This document shows positions 8,901 through 15,972 of a DNA stretch of 22,876 bases, one piece after another. The position numbers and the translations under genes were made by a program. The notes beneath the pieces were generated by a model, which did not search any database, was not told the origin of the DNA, and saw only the letters and a program-made list of their open reading frames with translations. The stretch covers positions 1-22,876 of the forward strand of contig LRSR01001876.1 of NCBI GenBank assembly GCA_001579985.1, read 5' to 3'. Position 1 is the stretch's first letter. Each line of letters opens with the position of its first letter. The DNA is from Hypsibius dujardini (Eukaryota > Tardigrada > Eutardigrada > Parachela > Hypsibiidae).

Positions 8901-9659
8901 CCCAGGCAAATTCGGTGACGAACCCATCACTACAAAGAAGAAGAAGAACAATAAAAACAATACGAAAAAAGGCTCGAAAACGAGTGCACCACCGTGAAAC
9001 GCAACACTCACTCCCCGGCCCGTTCCACACCACTCACCTCGTGCATGCTCTCCCCCGGAGGTTTCCCCGTCGGAATAAACGCCTTCCCGCGCCCGAAGCC
9101 CCTCCGCGAAAAATCCGTGCGAACCATAATGCTTCCCGCGAATATTCTCAAAGATGGGCGGGAATTTCCGGGCTGGTTTCTGCGGAGCATTCGACTGCGA
9201 CATCATCATCTCCCATCGTTCACTTTTCCCTCTCGACTCCTCGCGCTGTTGTGCATTGTGCATATTATCAGCAGCAATCTGTGCATTGCGCACAACCGTA
9301 CCACTGCCAGTACGCACAACCGCACCATGGCCAGTGCGCACAACCGCACCATGGCCAGTGCGCACAACCGCACCATGGCCAGTGCGCACAACCGCACTTT
9401 GGCTAGTGCGCAACGCACATGGTTGCGCACCATGCACCGGCGGCAAACGGCGTCCTCCTGCCCGGTCCTCCGGCAGGAAGCCGATACTACTCCGTGTGGG
9501 CCGAAGGGTTCGTCCGTTGTTTGCCGGATCACTTCCAGTACGAATGTGTAAAAGGGCAGTGGGGGACGGCGACGGTTGTTGTTGGGACGCCGGTCGGACG
9601 ATGAACTTGGTCGCTTCCTCGTACGTCGGCAACGGAGGTCGCCGTGCGTTGGTGGCCAT
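110..9659 (-). CDS. ABTB2: ABTB2/ABTB3 (BTBD11)-type ankyrin-BTB protein, 10 coding exons, 3' end outside window
   Basis: Spliced gene assembled by hand as complement(join(110..642, 845..1128, 1223..1659, 2050..2175, 2196..2415, 2675..3517, 4362..4587, 5259..5352, 7329..7699, 9038..9659)). Phases agree at every junction, giving 1252 codons from ATG at 9659. Domains: a new N-terminal region (1-437), a histone-fold-like ABTB core (about 438-830), ankyrin repeats (about 835-980) and the start of a BTB/POZ domain (about 1172 onward). Family-diagnostic stretches are SAVYLTAALQNILEEL, AARILLPGLD, GLTPLMIAC, NWTALHFAVAHG and FGVVWKVHSW. From memory these align with vertebrate ABTB2/ABTB3, which are about 1,000-1,100 aa. 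Known or inferred role: BTB adaptor or scaffold, possibly for cullin-3 ligases; nothing in the window shows the partner. An in-frame TAA 12 codons upstream supports the start. The C-terminal part of BTB and the stop lie beyond base 1. Whether it is closer to ABTB2 or ABTB3 cannot be decided. Confidence 0.93.
683..830. repeat. TGTC/TGCC array in ABTB intron 9
   Basis: CTGT and CTGC tetranucleotides on the plus strand, including eight consecutive CTGC-type units near 709-740. Orientation is opposite to the array at 1-100. Confidence 0.9.
845..1128 (-). CDS. ABTB2: ABTB-type gene, coding exon 9
   Basis: Acceptor GGTAATTTTCAG|GCGTGT, donor TATTTCG|GTAAAA (phase 1). Completes the fourth ankyrin repeat (AAHGRRVLTRLL) and encodes a Ser/Thr-rich linker with SLTEMLQEG, then LLQTVLYHAAENGFLDIVAE, a further ankyrin-like helix pair. 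Across the next junction it reads ISYFGVVWKVHSW, parallel to vertebrate ALGVPWKLHIW. Confidence 0.95.
1223..1659 (-). CDS. ABTB2: ABTB-type gene, coding exon 8 (ankyrin repeats)
   Basis: Acceptor TGATTTTTAG|GGGTTA, donor GGAAGGCG|GTAAGA (phase 2). Carries at least three ankyrin repeats: GLTPLMIACMRCEYQQVRKL with GAKPN; NWTALHFAVAHGSLMAAKCL with GAWVEG; QTPLQLAAAFGMEDMVALL with GADPCL; a fourth begins AMVLAAAHG and is completed by exon 9. The extended loops between repeats 1-2 and 3-4 are a hallmark of the ABTB2/ABTB3 family, as opposed to generic ankyrin proteins. Confidence 0.96.
1720..2022. repeat. TGTC array in ABTB intron 7
   Basis: The core at 1776-1817 is nearly pure (CTGT)n, with degenerate flanks to about 1935 and a (CTGC)n patch at about 2000-2020. 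It fills most of the intron between exons 7 and 8. Confidence 0.9.
2050..2175 (-). CDS. ABTB2: ABTB-type gene, coding exon 7 (boundaries uncertain)
   Basis: The homologous sequence resumes almost at once after exon 6 but in another frame. An acceptor CATACCAG|CGTGGC gives RGNYEVVRSGNLIDGVIVK, then PYLMDESQ, followed by exon 8 GLTPLM, matching the length of vertebrate FNQDLGFRMLNCGRTDLI...MDDQGMTPLM. That implies a 20-nt intron (2176-2195). The alternative pairs a donor at 2191 with an acceptor at 2160, giving a 32-nt intron and a shorter insert. The downstream donor (CTCAA|GTCGTC) is weak. The exon is real in my view, but its ends need cDNA. Confidence 0.65.
2196..2415 (-). CDS. ABTB2: ABTB-type gene, coding exon 6
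   Basis: Acceptor GGCCATTTAG|GGATGC joins phase 2 from exon 5 (AA+G). It encodes TTPPLIEWLRLVEACASYRR, then EAARILLPGLDYPP and NDFNQA, close to the vertebrate PPLMEWMRV...AARLLLPGLDCEP...EKFNQ block. The donor is GCG|GTAAGT, phase 0. Confidence 0.93.
2518..2656. repeat. GACA array in ABTB intron 5
   Basis: (ACAG)n on the plus strand, the reverse orientation of the 1720-2022 array. The two lie on either side of exons 6 and 7. Confidence 0.9.
2675..3517 (-). CDS. ABTB2: ABTB-type gene, coding exon 5 (histone-fold-like core)
   Basis: Acceptor CCTTTCACAG|CGACAT and donor GCAGACAA|GTATGA (phase 2). The 843-nt exon encodes the H2A-like histone-fold region typical of ABTB2/ABTB3: LRICMEISRLTHSNHFRCTK, DVGRIHGFMVEKKLAKFVHD, SAVYLTAALQNILEELLL, then EFFGLFQPWRHLQAGRNA and MHWSSDALISLHFFLGPDS. 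Order and spacing follow the vertebrate proteins as I remember them. In the intron past the donor the frame runs on into TGTC-derived VCLSVCLS repeats, which are not coding. Confidence 0.94.
3518..4361. other. ABTB intron 4 with GACA array
   Basis: An 844-nt intron with no coding signal. About 3885-4140 is a degenerate GACA array on the plus strand (ACAGACAG blocks mixed with CAGGTAGA and CAAACAAA variants). About 3518-3884 is non-repetitive and GC-rich at its left end. Confidence 0.8.
4362..4587 (-). CDS. ABTB2: ABTB-type gene, coding exon 4 (Ser-rich, LPW motif)
   Basis: Acceptor TCTTCCCACAG|GAGATC and donor GAATC|GTAAGT (phase 2). It encodes a Ser/Gly/Asp-rich stretch followed by LPEVSRLPWNE. 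Joined to exon 5 this reads LPWNESDIESVLQTGR, which parallels the vertebrate ABTB2 segment ending in FPWTEGDVARVLRKG. This is the first exon with recognisable family similarity. Confidence 0.88.
4588..5258. other. ABTB intron 3 with GACA array
   Basis: A 671-nt intron. About 4676-4950 is a GACA array with interspersed CAGCAG steps, purest at about 4703-4730 and 4838-4850. The remainder to 5258 shows no feature I can support. Confidence 0.8.
5259..5352 (-). CDS. ABTB2: ABTB-type gene, coding exon 3 (short, Gln/Thr-rich)
   Basis: A 94-nt exon between CTCTATAG|GCACAA and GGCACCG|GTACGC. It encodes a Gln/Thr-rich peptide (AQRQQQQLRQTATPT, then STTADDLSPAEKVNGT) and leaves phase 1, which exactly matches the next exon. 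Too short for homology; support is from splice signals and phase. Confidence 0.7.
6847..7323. repeat. Imperfect direct repeats flanking a hairpin-rich segment
   Basis: TAAGACTCACTGATATTTCC + ATTAAATATAAAATTAA (from 6847) recurs as TAAGACTCACTGAGACTTCC + ATTAAATATATAAAATAT (from 7286), about 33 of 38 bases alike. The right copy abuts the exon 2 donor. Between the copies lie the 7067-7215 foldback and two more hairpins at 7236-7256 and 7253-7280. This suggests either a tandem duplication of donor-proximal intron sequence or an insertion flanked by a duplicated target. Confidence 0.55.
7067..7215. mobile_element. Foldback (inverted-repeat) element, about 149 bp
   Basis: Left arm ACTGTATTTTCGCGTTAGAC + AGGGACAG (7067-7094) pairs with the reverse complement of 7188-7215 (27 of 28 bases). 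Similarity continues in weaker form to GTGGAACG at about 7112 and 7170, and the apex holds a second palindrome, GTGTACGG / CCGTACAC. No ORF. Looks like a MITE or another hairpin-forming non-autonomous element; the family is unknown. Confidence 0.6.
7329..7699 (-). CDS. ABTB2: ABTB-type gene, coding exon 2
   Basis: Acceptor TTCCCATCAG|GCGAGG (phase 1) and donor ACACAG|GTGAAA (phase 0). Open throughout, 123 codons plus the split glycine. The peptide has a His-rich patch (DLLHHHRRVLHPDHHHQQ), a Ser/Pro/Leu-rich stretch (SLPLPSLPSLSSPEDF) and a short Thr/Met/Gly repeat (two copies of TTTMGPTA). It is probably disordered. No homology is recognised; inclusion rests on both splice phases matching the neighbouring exons. 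Confidence 0.75.
8216..8375. repeat. Imperfect tandem repeat, about 50-bp unit, 3 copies
   Basis: GAAACTGCTCAATGCTCAAT followed by CTCCCTTAGCAGTCACGTGG and TTCTTAAG recurs from about 8266 and, more diverged with an insertion, from about 8316. Each unit holds a CACGTGG or CACATGG E-box-like core. Confidence 0.75.
8634..8783. mobile_element. TTAA-flanked foldback MITE-like element, 150 bp
   Basis: Arms 8634-8660 and 8757-8783 are inverted copies matching at 26 of 27 positions. Each ends in TTAA, continuing CCGTACGCTCGCGATCTCAA + GGG on the left and the reverse complement, with TCGTACGC at its tip, on the right. About 96 bp separate the arms and there is no ORF. TTAA ends are what piggyBac-type insertions leave, but piggyBac tips usually start CCC, so the superfamily is only a suggestion. 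Confidence 0.65.
9038..9659 (-). CDS. ABTB2: ABTB-type gene, coding exon 1 (start codon, novel N-terminal region)
   Basis: Begins MATNARRPPLPTYEEATK and ends at a strong donor (CACGAG|GTGAGT, phase 1). The 207 complete codons are low-complexity and basic, rich in Pro, Arg and Gly. Residues 10-13 read LPTY, a variant of the PPxY ligand for class I WW domains. Residues 88-124 are a near-perfect 8-residue tandem repeat (VVRTGHGA), encoded by a 24-bp minisatellite. I know of no vertebrate ABTB counterpart to this segment. The exon is tied to the gene by phase match to exon 2 (G+GC), open reading frame and the upstream in-frame stop, not by homology, so it is less certain than exons 5-10. Confidence 0.75.
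9289..9408. repeat. 24-bp coding minisatellite, 5 units
   Basis: Unit CGCACAACCGCACCATGGCC + AGTG (plus strand) repeats at 9289, 9313, 9337, 9361 and 9385. The three central units are identical and the outer two carry a few changes. The period is a multiple of three, so on the minus strand every unit encodes the same eight residues (VVRTGHGA) inside ABTB-type exon 1. Confidence 0.92.
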
Positions 9660-9717
9660 CGTGAGCCGGGACTTGCTTCTATTCAGGTCCGATTATTCCT
9701 CGCTTTTCGGAAGAGGT
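9660..9717 (-). other. ABTB-type gene 5' UTR segment with upstream splice acceptor
   Basis: Upstream of the ATG lies an in-frame TAA (plus 9693-9695). A pyrimidine-rich acceptor-like CTTCCTTACAG ends at plus 9718. It could close a 5' UTR intron or accept a trans-spliced leader. No leader or promoter motif is visible in the window, so which one is unknown. Confidence 0.4.
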
Positions 9718-10450
9718 CTGTAAGGAAGACAGCGTGTGAGGCATTTATTGTGTATTGTGACAATATCCGCGGCGTGACGGCAATAATATCAATCCATCGC
9801 GAGCGCGGAGGATTACAGTCATAGCTAAGGTAAACAACGGGTATTAGAGGAGCACGCACAAGGAAAACAATACCGGCGGGTAAGGTAAAAGCCGCAAAAA
9901 ACGCCGAGTTTGCCGAGGTCTTTCACTCGTTCCAGTCTGAACAGACATTTTCTCGGTGCAGAAAGTAAAGACCTCCGTACCTCGGATTTGATTTGTCTGT
10001 ATTAAGGCAAGCCCACGGTAAGCGGCAGGCGTTTGAATCTTTAAATCTCACGCCTCAAAAAAAACGACCGAACAATCAGAGAGAACAGAACGCGAGAGAT
10101 GTAGGCAGAACCTCGAAACGCCTTTATGGAAATTTAAAAAAAAAGGTGTGTTATTGAATTAAATGAAAGATGAGCGGTTCTGGCAAGAAACCGTTTGAAA
10201 GTACTCCCACTTTTAAAAAAAACAGAAATTACTTTTAAGAACACACGACTAATGTATTAACGTATGAAGCGGTGATGCGTTTGCCCGGCGTGAAAGGTGA
10301 TGTTGATGAAAACGTAACAATGCCCGGGGCTGTAGGTTGTCCCGCGACAATTGTGGTGTACAATTACACGATAGTGAAAACTTAATTGAAGAGCAGACGA
10401 AAAAAGATGCGTACAGTACTGGTACCGCGGTGTAGGTATATACTCAGCGT
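9718..10450. other. Spacer upstream of ABTB-type gene
   Basis: No gene recognised. One hairpin-capable stretch: GAGGTCTTT (9915-9923) pairs with AAAGACCTC (9967-9975), with a GTCTG/CAGAC hairpin inside at 9935-9946. The ABTB promoter is expected in this area, but I see no diagnostic motif. Confidence 0.5.
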
Positions 10451-10646
10451 GCGCATGCGCAGATACCGGTATACAAGGTGCACATGCGCAGATAGCGGTT
10501 TACGAGGTGCACATGCGCATATACCGGTATACAAGGTGCGCATGCGCATATAGCGGTATACGAGGTGCGCATGCGCATATACCGGTGTACAAGGTGCACA
10601 TGCGCATATACCGTTGTACAAGGTGCACATGCGCATATATCGGTGC
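10451..10646. repeat. 29-bp minisatellite, about 6.5 units
   Basis: Unit GCGCATATACCGGTATACAA + GGTGCACAT recurs with strict 29-bp period at 10457, 10486, 10515, 10544, 10573, 10602 and partially at 10631. Variation is confined to a few sites. Each junction carries the palindrome ATGCGCAT or CATGCGCA. Not coding: the period is not a multiple of three and neither strand has a sensible gene context. Confidence 0.95.
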
Positions 10647-11254
10647 TTGGTCATTAATCTTCGCACGCAGTGTGCGATGGAGAGCGGAGTCAATATTAAT
10701 AATATCGAGTTTCCTTGTCTGACCATCAACCATCATCATCGTCAACAGCAGCACCCTCTCCTCTACCTGTTCGCCTCTTCCATTCTATTACTCGGACTAT
10801 GCGCGAGTAGTCGTCGTCGGCGGACTTGTGCGCGGACAAATTTCCATCAACACCGTCGGCGAGTTGTAAAGCGAGCCATTAATTACGCAAGGCTAGTTCA
10901 TCAATAACACAGCGACGGCGGCGGCGGTCTTTTTTACACACATACAGTATAATCAGTTCATTTGTGTGATATAATTTGTACACAGACATAAAGCGTGATA
11001 TGGAGCATGAAATGTCTCAACACGATTTCGCGCGCGCGCGAGCGCGCGGTGTGTCCTTCGTTCGGATCATTTGTGCGGAGGAGGTCGGGGAGACAAACAC
11101 AAAAAAACACAGACTGGTTAGTGTGTGGGAACATAATAAACTCATTAAGAGGAAAGTTTGTTACGGTTGGATTCGCAGTGGGAGTCTGTGTGGTGTCGAC
11201 AGATTAACGCGCCAGCATTCGAAATAAATAAATGACCAGGTCAAAAGAGAACAT
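10647..11254. other. Spacer, GC-rich, no gene seen
   Basis: No coding feature supported. Contains a GCG run (about 10914-10926) and an alternating CG tract at 11029-11048 with Z-DNA potential. Confidence 0.5.
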
Positions 11255-11592
11255 CATGTTCGCAAAACAGACACAAACAAACAAGCACGCAGCCACACAG
11301 GCAGGCTCCTTGGATAGAGACGTCTACAGTCATTCAGATAGGCAGTTGGTCAGATAGTCAGACAGACACACAGACAGACAGACACACAGACACACAGACA
11401 CACATACAGACAGACAAACAGATAGGCAAACAGACAGGCAGGTTGGCATGCATGTAGACAGACTAGCAGACAGATATGTAAACAGACAGACAAACAGGCA
11501 ATCAGGCAGGCAGACACGCACACAGGCATACAGGCAGGCAAAAGGCACAGGTGCACAGACGCACAGACAGACACTCAGACACACAGACAGAC
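11255..11592. repeat. GACA array, degenerate
   Basis: Plus-strand ACAGACAG blocks mixed with ACACAGAC and CAGGCAGG variants. Frames through it encode only TDRQ or VCLS-type repeats and are not genes. Confidence 0.85.
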
Positions 11593-12417
11593 TTGATGCC
11601 TGTCGTTGCCAAACAGAGTATGCCGGTCTGTCTTATGCTCACGCGCGAGGTCTTGACTGAATCCCGATTAGCACTCCTTGTTGACATTAAAAACGTAAGT
11701 CGAACGGTAAAACACAGTCTCGAATCTCGATGCCCACATACACGGAGGCGCAAGAGCGGTCTAAAGGCGATCGCTTCTTTTGTGAATCGCAACTGGAGCC
11801 ACGAGTCCGCGACAAAGGTTTACTCAAGTCCCACGCGTTTACTGCGCTCTCGCCGGGCGTGAACATCTAGGTATAGGTATGGGTAATTCAAAACCTCCAT
11901 ATCAAATACACACTGTAGGTGGAATTATCAAAATAAGTGGCCCTCGTTACGCTCTGATAGGAGGCAGTCCGTTTCACAGACAAGTCCATTTCACAGACAA
12001 GTCCGTTTCACGGACATATGTTTTCATTACTTACCGAATGGATTGCGGTTCGCGCGGGGTTGCGCAGTTCCTGATAGCGCAACAGGTTCCTTAACGCGCC
12101 ACGAACAACAACAGACACCGCGTTTGTCACAATACAACACAACCAGTTCCTATCCACCGACGCTGTGCTATACTGTCGGATTAAGAAGATGAAGATTAGC
12201 GACAATGAAAACTGACAGGAAAATTGCACGAAAATCCGTCCTCAACAATCGATATTTGTCCGAAGCAATCAACTGCTTCGACTGTTCAACTCGACGATGC
12301 GGAACAAATACAAAGACTGATCGCTTGCCGAAAAAATGTTTCTGCTTTAATAAAGCTAAAACAGAAAGTTAAACGGAGAATTTTTAGAGTGTTGTGTTGT
12401 CAGGTTTACGTGATCGG
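11593..12417. other. Spacer, no gene recognised
   Basis: Non-repetitive apart from a triplet of CCGTTTCACAGACAAGT-like units at about 11968-12016. Short open frames exist on both strands but none resembles a known protein or pairs with good splice sites. Confidence 0.45.
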
Positions 12418-13295
12418 CGGTACTTACAAGGGAATATTTACCTGCGTCAGTCTGAGATTTGGTCCAACTTTTTTTTATAGATACGCACTGTCGAATTGTA
12501 ATTTTAGAAAATAAAACCTGGTGCCCCTCGGTTCCCTGTTCAAGATGGAGAAAATCGGGGAAGTTTCCAATTGCGGCAGCCACTTAAATGCTCTCGCAAT
12601 GACGTTGATTGATTGATTAAACACAATACAGGCTGCCACTTAAATGCTTTCGCAATAACGTTGATTGATTGATTAAACAAAGTACAGGCAGCAACTTAAT
12701 GCTTTCGCAATGACGTTGATTGATTGATTAAACACAATACAGGCAGCCACTTAAAAGCTTTCGTAATGACGTTGATTGATTGATTGAATAAACACAGTAC
12801 AGGCTGCCACAGATAAATATTCCCTTGTTATTCCTGTGAAACTGAGAAACTGAGAAACTGAGAAGGAGTTTTCGTTGTCTAACACTCTTACCGCGCTCGG
12901 ACAACAATAACACTAAAGAACCGAACGAACCATAAACTTTACAGGTTCCCACACCGAGGACCACCTGACCATTTCGGTACTTACAAGGGAGTATTTACCT
13001 GCGTCAGTCTGAGATTTGGTCCAAATTGTTTTTATGAATGCGCACTATCAAATCATGATTTTAGCAAATAAGATTGGTCCCCCTCGGTTCCCTGTTCGAG
13101 ATGGAAAAAATCAGGGAAGTTTCCTATTGCGGCAGCCACTTAAATGCTCTCGAAATAACGTTGATTGATTGATTAAACACAGTACAGGCTGACACAGGCC
13201 TTACCGCGTTCGGACGAGAATAACACTAGAGAACCGAACGAAACATAAATTTTACAGGTTCCCAGGTTCACACACCGAGGACCACCTGACCATTT
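12418..13295. repeat. Tandem segmental duplication (557-bp and 321-bp copies)
   Basis: Both copies start CGGTACTTACAAGGGA and end CACCGAGGACCACCTGACCA + TT. Copy A is 12418-12974 and copy B 12975-13295, exactly head to tail. Shared blocks are roughly 85-90% alike by eye. The length difference comes mainly from an internal minisatellite and a short segment at about 12807-12890 unique to copy A. Confidence 0.88.
12576..12812. repeat. 56-bp minisatellite inside the duplication, 4 units
   Basis: Unit GGCAGCCACTTAAATGCTCT + CGCAATGACG + TTGATTGATTGATTAAACAC + AATACA repeats with spacing 56, 56, 55 and 60 bp. The second copy of the duplicated block (13136-13192) has only one unit. Confidence 0.9.
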
Positions 13296-13974
13296 ATGGA
13301 TGGCGCTGTTATGAACATTTTATTGCGGGAATTGAACAGAATAGCCAAATAGGCAAATGCCCTGTAACGTTTTCAGGAAAATTTCGCGAGCAATTTACTT
13401 ACATTCTGCGCGAAAATTCGGGGCGTGGATGGAGGGAAATTTAATAATTCCAGATCATAATTCCATTAAAAAGTCTTATAGTGAGTTGGCGGTTGAACGG
13501 ATATCGCCGTCCGAAGGTCTGGATGTAACATGAGCGAAATGAATGGATGTATTAATGAGGAGGAATAATGAGGATAATTACAGTCCTGGGTCAGGAAAGG
13601 TGAGCATATGTTTGGCAGACGGTCCCATCTGATTACGCTGCGCAGATTCTGATCCTGTGTGTTCACCCGGCTCTGGTCAAGTATTTAGTAAAGAGTTTGC
13701 TAAACGGGAGAGAAAGCAATCTTCAGACCCAGTCAGATACAGCGACTGGTCAGCTGCAGAGAAAGAGAAACAGCGAATTGCCTCTTTCGGAAATCTTTGA
13801 GTGCGCTCAGAGCAGGCAGTAGCAGATGTCAAGGGCCAGCCTCCTTTTCTGTAACAAAAGCAGCCTGCAGGTCCTACGGTAGTATGGCTTTCTGCATTCT
13901 TTACATGTCTACTACACCTGCCTGCCTGTGTCTATCGCAAGGCTGCTTCGATCTTACAATCTTTTCGATAGCTG
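13296..13974. other. Spacer, no gene recognised
   Basis: Single-copy sequence. I see no reading frame with a family signature, no RNA gene and no repeat. Confidence 0.4.
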
Positions 13975-14179
13975 CTGCCTTTGACTGTCTGTCTGTCTGC
14001 CTGCATGACTAACTGTCTGTTTATCTATTTATCTGTCTGTGTGTCTGTGTGTCTGTGTGTCTGTGTTTCTGTGTGTCTGTGTCTCTGTGTGTCTGTGGGT
14101 CTGTGTGTTTGTGTGTGTGTGTGTGTCTGTGTCTGTGTGTCTGTCTGTGTCTGTGTGTCTGTGTGTGTGTGTGTGTGTG

Positions 14180-14210
<31 letters not shown>

Positions 14211-14300
14211 TTGTCTGTTTGACTGGCAGACTAGTAGCCTGTCTGTCTGTGTACTTGTATGTCGGCCTGCCTGATTATTTGTCAGCTTGCCTGTCTGCTT
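13975..14300. repeat. TGTC / TGTGTC array
   Basis: Starts as TGTC, becomes TGTGTC and TG-rich (about 14037-14180, including a pure TG run near 14161-14181), then returns to TGTC. Plus-strand orientation. Confidence 0.9.
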
Positions 14301-15029
14301 GCCAGATTTCTTTGAATGTCCATCCGCAGGCGAAAACTCACTGGAGAAATGCAAAACACACTTTCTGTGGATACGCAATGGGCCGTCAAAATTTAAAACT
14401 ATGCAAATTTGATTTGACCACCACGAACAGTCATATATCACCGCGTAGAGTAGAACCAGGGACGTTCCCTGGTAGAATACACCGTCAGTACTCGTGGTAC
14501 AGGTACATAGCAGATTACAAACAGACACATGGCCTGGAGTGACCGGTGTCTCGCTTTCGCGCGCCTGTCTGCCACTGCCGCTTCGTAAACTGTCCAGATT
14601 ACTTTCTTATTGTATTGATATCCTAAAGGTGAGCTGAGGTGAGGAGGGGAGGGAGGGTAAGTCAATTGGAAGGTGAGGAATGCAGACATGAGGCATTTTC
14701 CCATGATATCCTCCTCGCTAAAATTCAGTGCAGCGACGCACTGGTCGTCATTTGACGACAACATTCACACCGCCTCTTTTATCGTTGCGAGAAGTGGGTT
14801 AAGGAAATTGAAAATCAAGAGATTTCGGGGAGACTCAGACTGAAATGGTCCACTTGAAGGAGTTTTATCGGACTCCGGCCCTCGGTAAAAGGTATTTATG
14901 AGATGCACGGCTAATACACAATGAGAGACATATCTCACATACACAGCTGCGAAAAGGCTCGCAAAATGAGCAGCATTCCTACACGAAATATTTCCGTAAA
15001 AGGAACAAAAAGCCAAATCAGACATGAAC
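14301..15029. other. Spacer, no gene recognised
   Basis: Single-copy. Contains a small perfect palindrome, ACCAGGG-ACGTT-CCCTGGT, at 14456-14474. Nothing else supported. Confidence 0.4.
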
Positions 15030-15163
15030 ACACAGGAACAGACACAGACACAAACACAGACACGGACACGGACACAGACACAAACACAGACACAGACACA
15101 GACACAGACACAAACACAGACACAGACACAGACACAGACACAGACACAGACACAGACACAGGA
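15030..15163. repeat. (GACACA)n hexanucleotide array
   Basis: About 22 units of CAGACA-type hexamer with occasional CAAACA and CGGACA variants, plus-strand orientation. Translates as repeated Asp-Thr in one frame, but nothing suggests it is coding. Confidence 0.95.
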
Positions 15164-15863
15164 TAGCAGTCAGGGCACATAAACACTTACAGAATCTTCC
15201 GAACCACGCCCTTCCGAAGTTGTGGAACAGATGACTGTAGGTGAGATTATTCCAGCTTAACAACTATGGTGAGGCTGGATGAGAAATATAATCGGTCAAA
15301 CTACTTCGGGAAAGTAATAATACTAAACAGGTTCCGTTGAAGTTAAATCTGAATAGCTTCCGGTAGACATGTGTAGGATAGGATATTGCTTCCTGGTTGG
15401 ATTACATCCACAGAATAGAAGGTTCACACCTGCCAGCATAAAACATCTCAATCGCTGCCCAATTCAAAGAGCTCAAAAAATTTCGTTTAGTTTCATAAAA
15501 GAGCTGTTTGTTCTGCATCGCCCATTCTAACCGAGATGTAAATGCAGAAAGAGTTTGGAACCTTTCAATTGAATTGGTGCGGTGATTAGCGGCACGACTC
15601 CGTCAAGCCCCTTTGCGCGCCACCCTGGCAATAGAGAACAACTTTCGCGCACGCTCTTTAGCGTCCAATTACCGTAACAAAAACGAGCGCTGCCCCGCCT
15701 CTTTGATTTGCTTTGGTGGATTATCTTGCGTGCCTGAATTGGATAACCTTCACATGCAAACACATGACATAGTAGACACACAATAGTGCAACCGATCGCT
15801 CCACACCAGAAACCGCAAATGTTATAGACATGTCATGACGTAACGTTCATCTGTGCACTATAG
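15164..15863. other. Spacer, no gene recognised
   Basis: Single-copy sequence with no supported gene, RNA or repeat. Confidence 0.4.
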
Positions 15864-15905
15864 ACAGACTTATGAGGCAGACAGAGACTAAACAGACAAA
15901 TAGAC

Positions 15906-15939
<34 letters not shown>

Positions 15940-15972
15940 TCAGACAGACAGGCAGGCAGACGGACGGACAGT
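15864..15972. repeat. GACA array
   Basis: (ACAG)n on the plus strand, purest at 15909-15953. Confidence 0.9.

Larger units (their letters stand above)
7700..9037. other. ABTB intron 1
   Basis: A 1.3-kb intron lacking TGTC arrays. It contains a TTAA microsatellite (8039-8057), an imperfect tandem repeat of about 50 bp (8216-8375) and a TTAA-flanked foldback (8634-8783). The stretch 7740-8035 is AT-rich and shows nothing else. Confidence 0.75.

Noticed and set aside
8858-9723. Long plus-strand open frames over ABTB exon 1
   Set aside because: They are antisense shadows of a GC-rich exon whose minus frame has a start, an upstream stop, a strong donor and a phase match.
10451-10646. Regular 29-bp repeats resembling a CRISPR array
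   Set aside because: The units are directly adjacent with no spacers, and the context is an animal genome.
12390-12514. VYVIGGTYKGIFTC peptide reminiscent of a KOW motif
   Set aside because: Too short, no partner exon, and it lies in a duplicated non-coding repeat block.
14456-14474. Perfect 7-bp inverted repeat ACCAGGG/CCCTGGT
   Set aside because: A single short palindrome with no context; expected by chance in a window this size.
14921-15166. Asp-Thr repeat protein
   Set aside because: Direct product of the GACACA hexanucleotide array.
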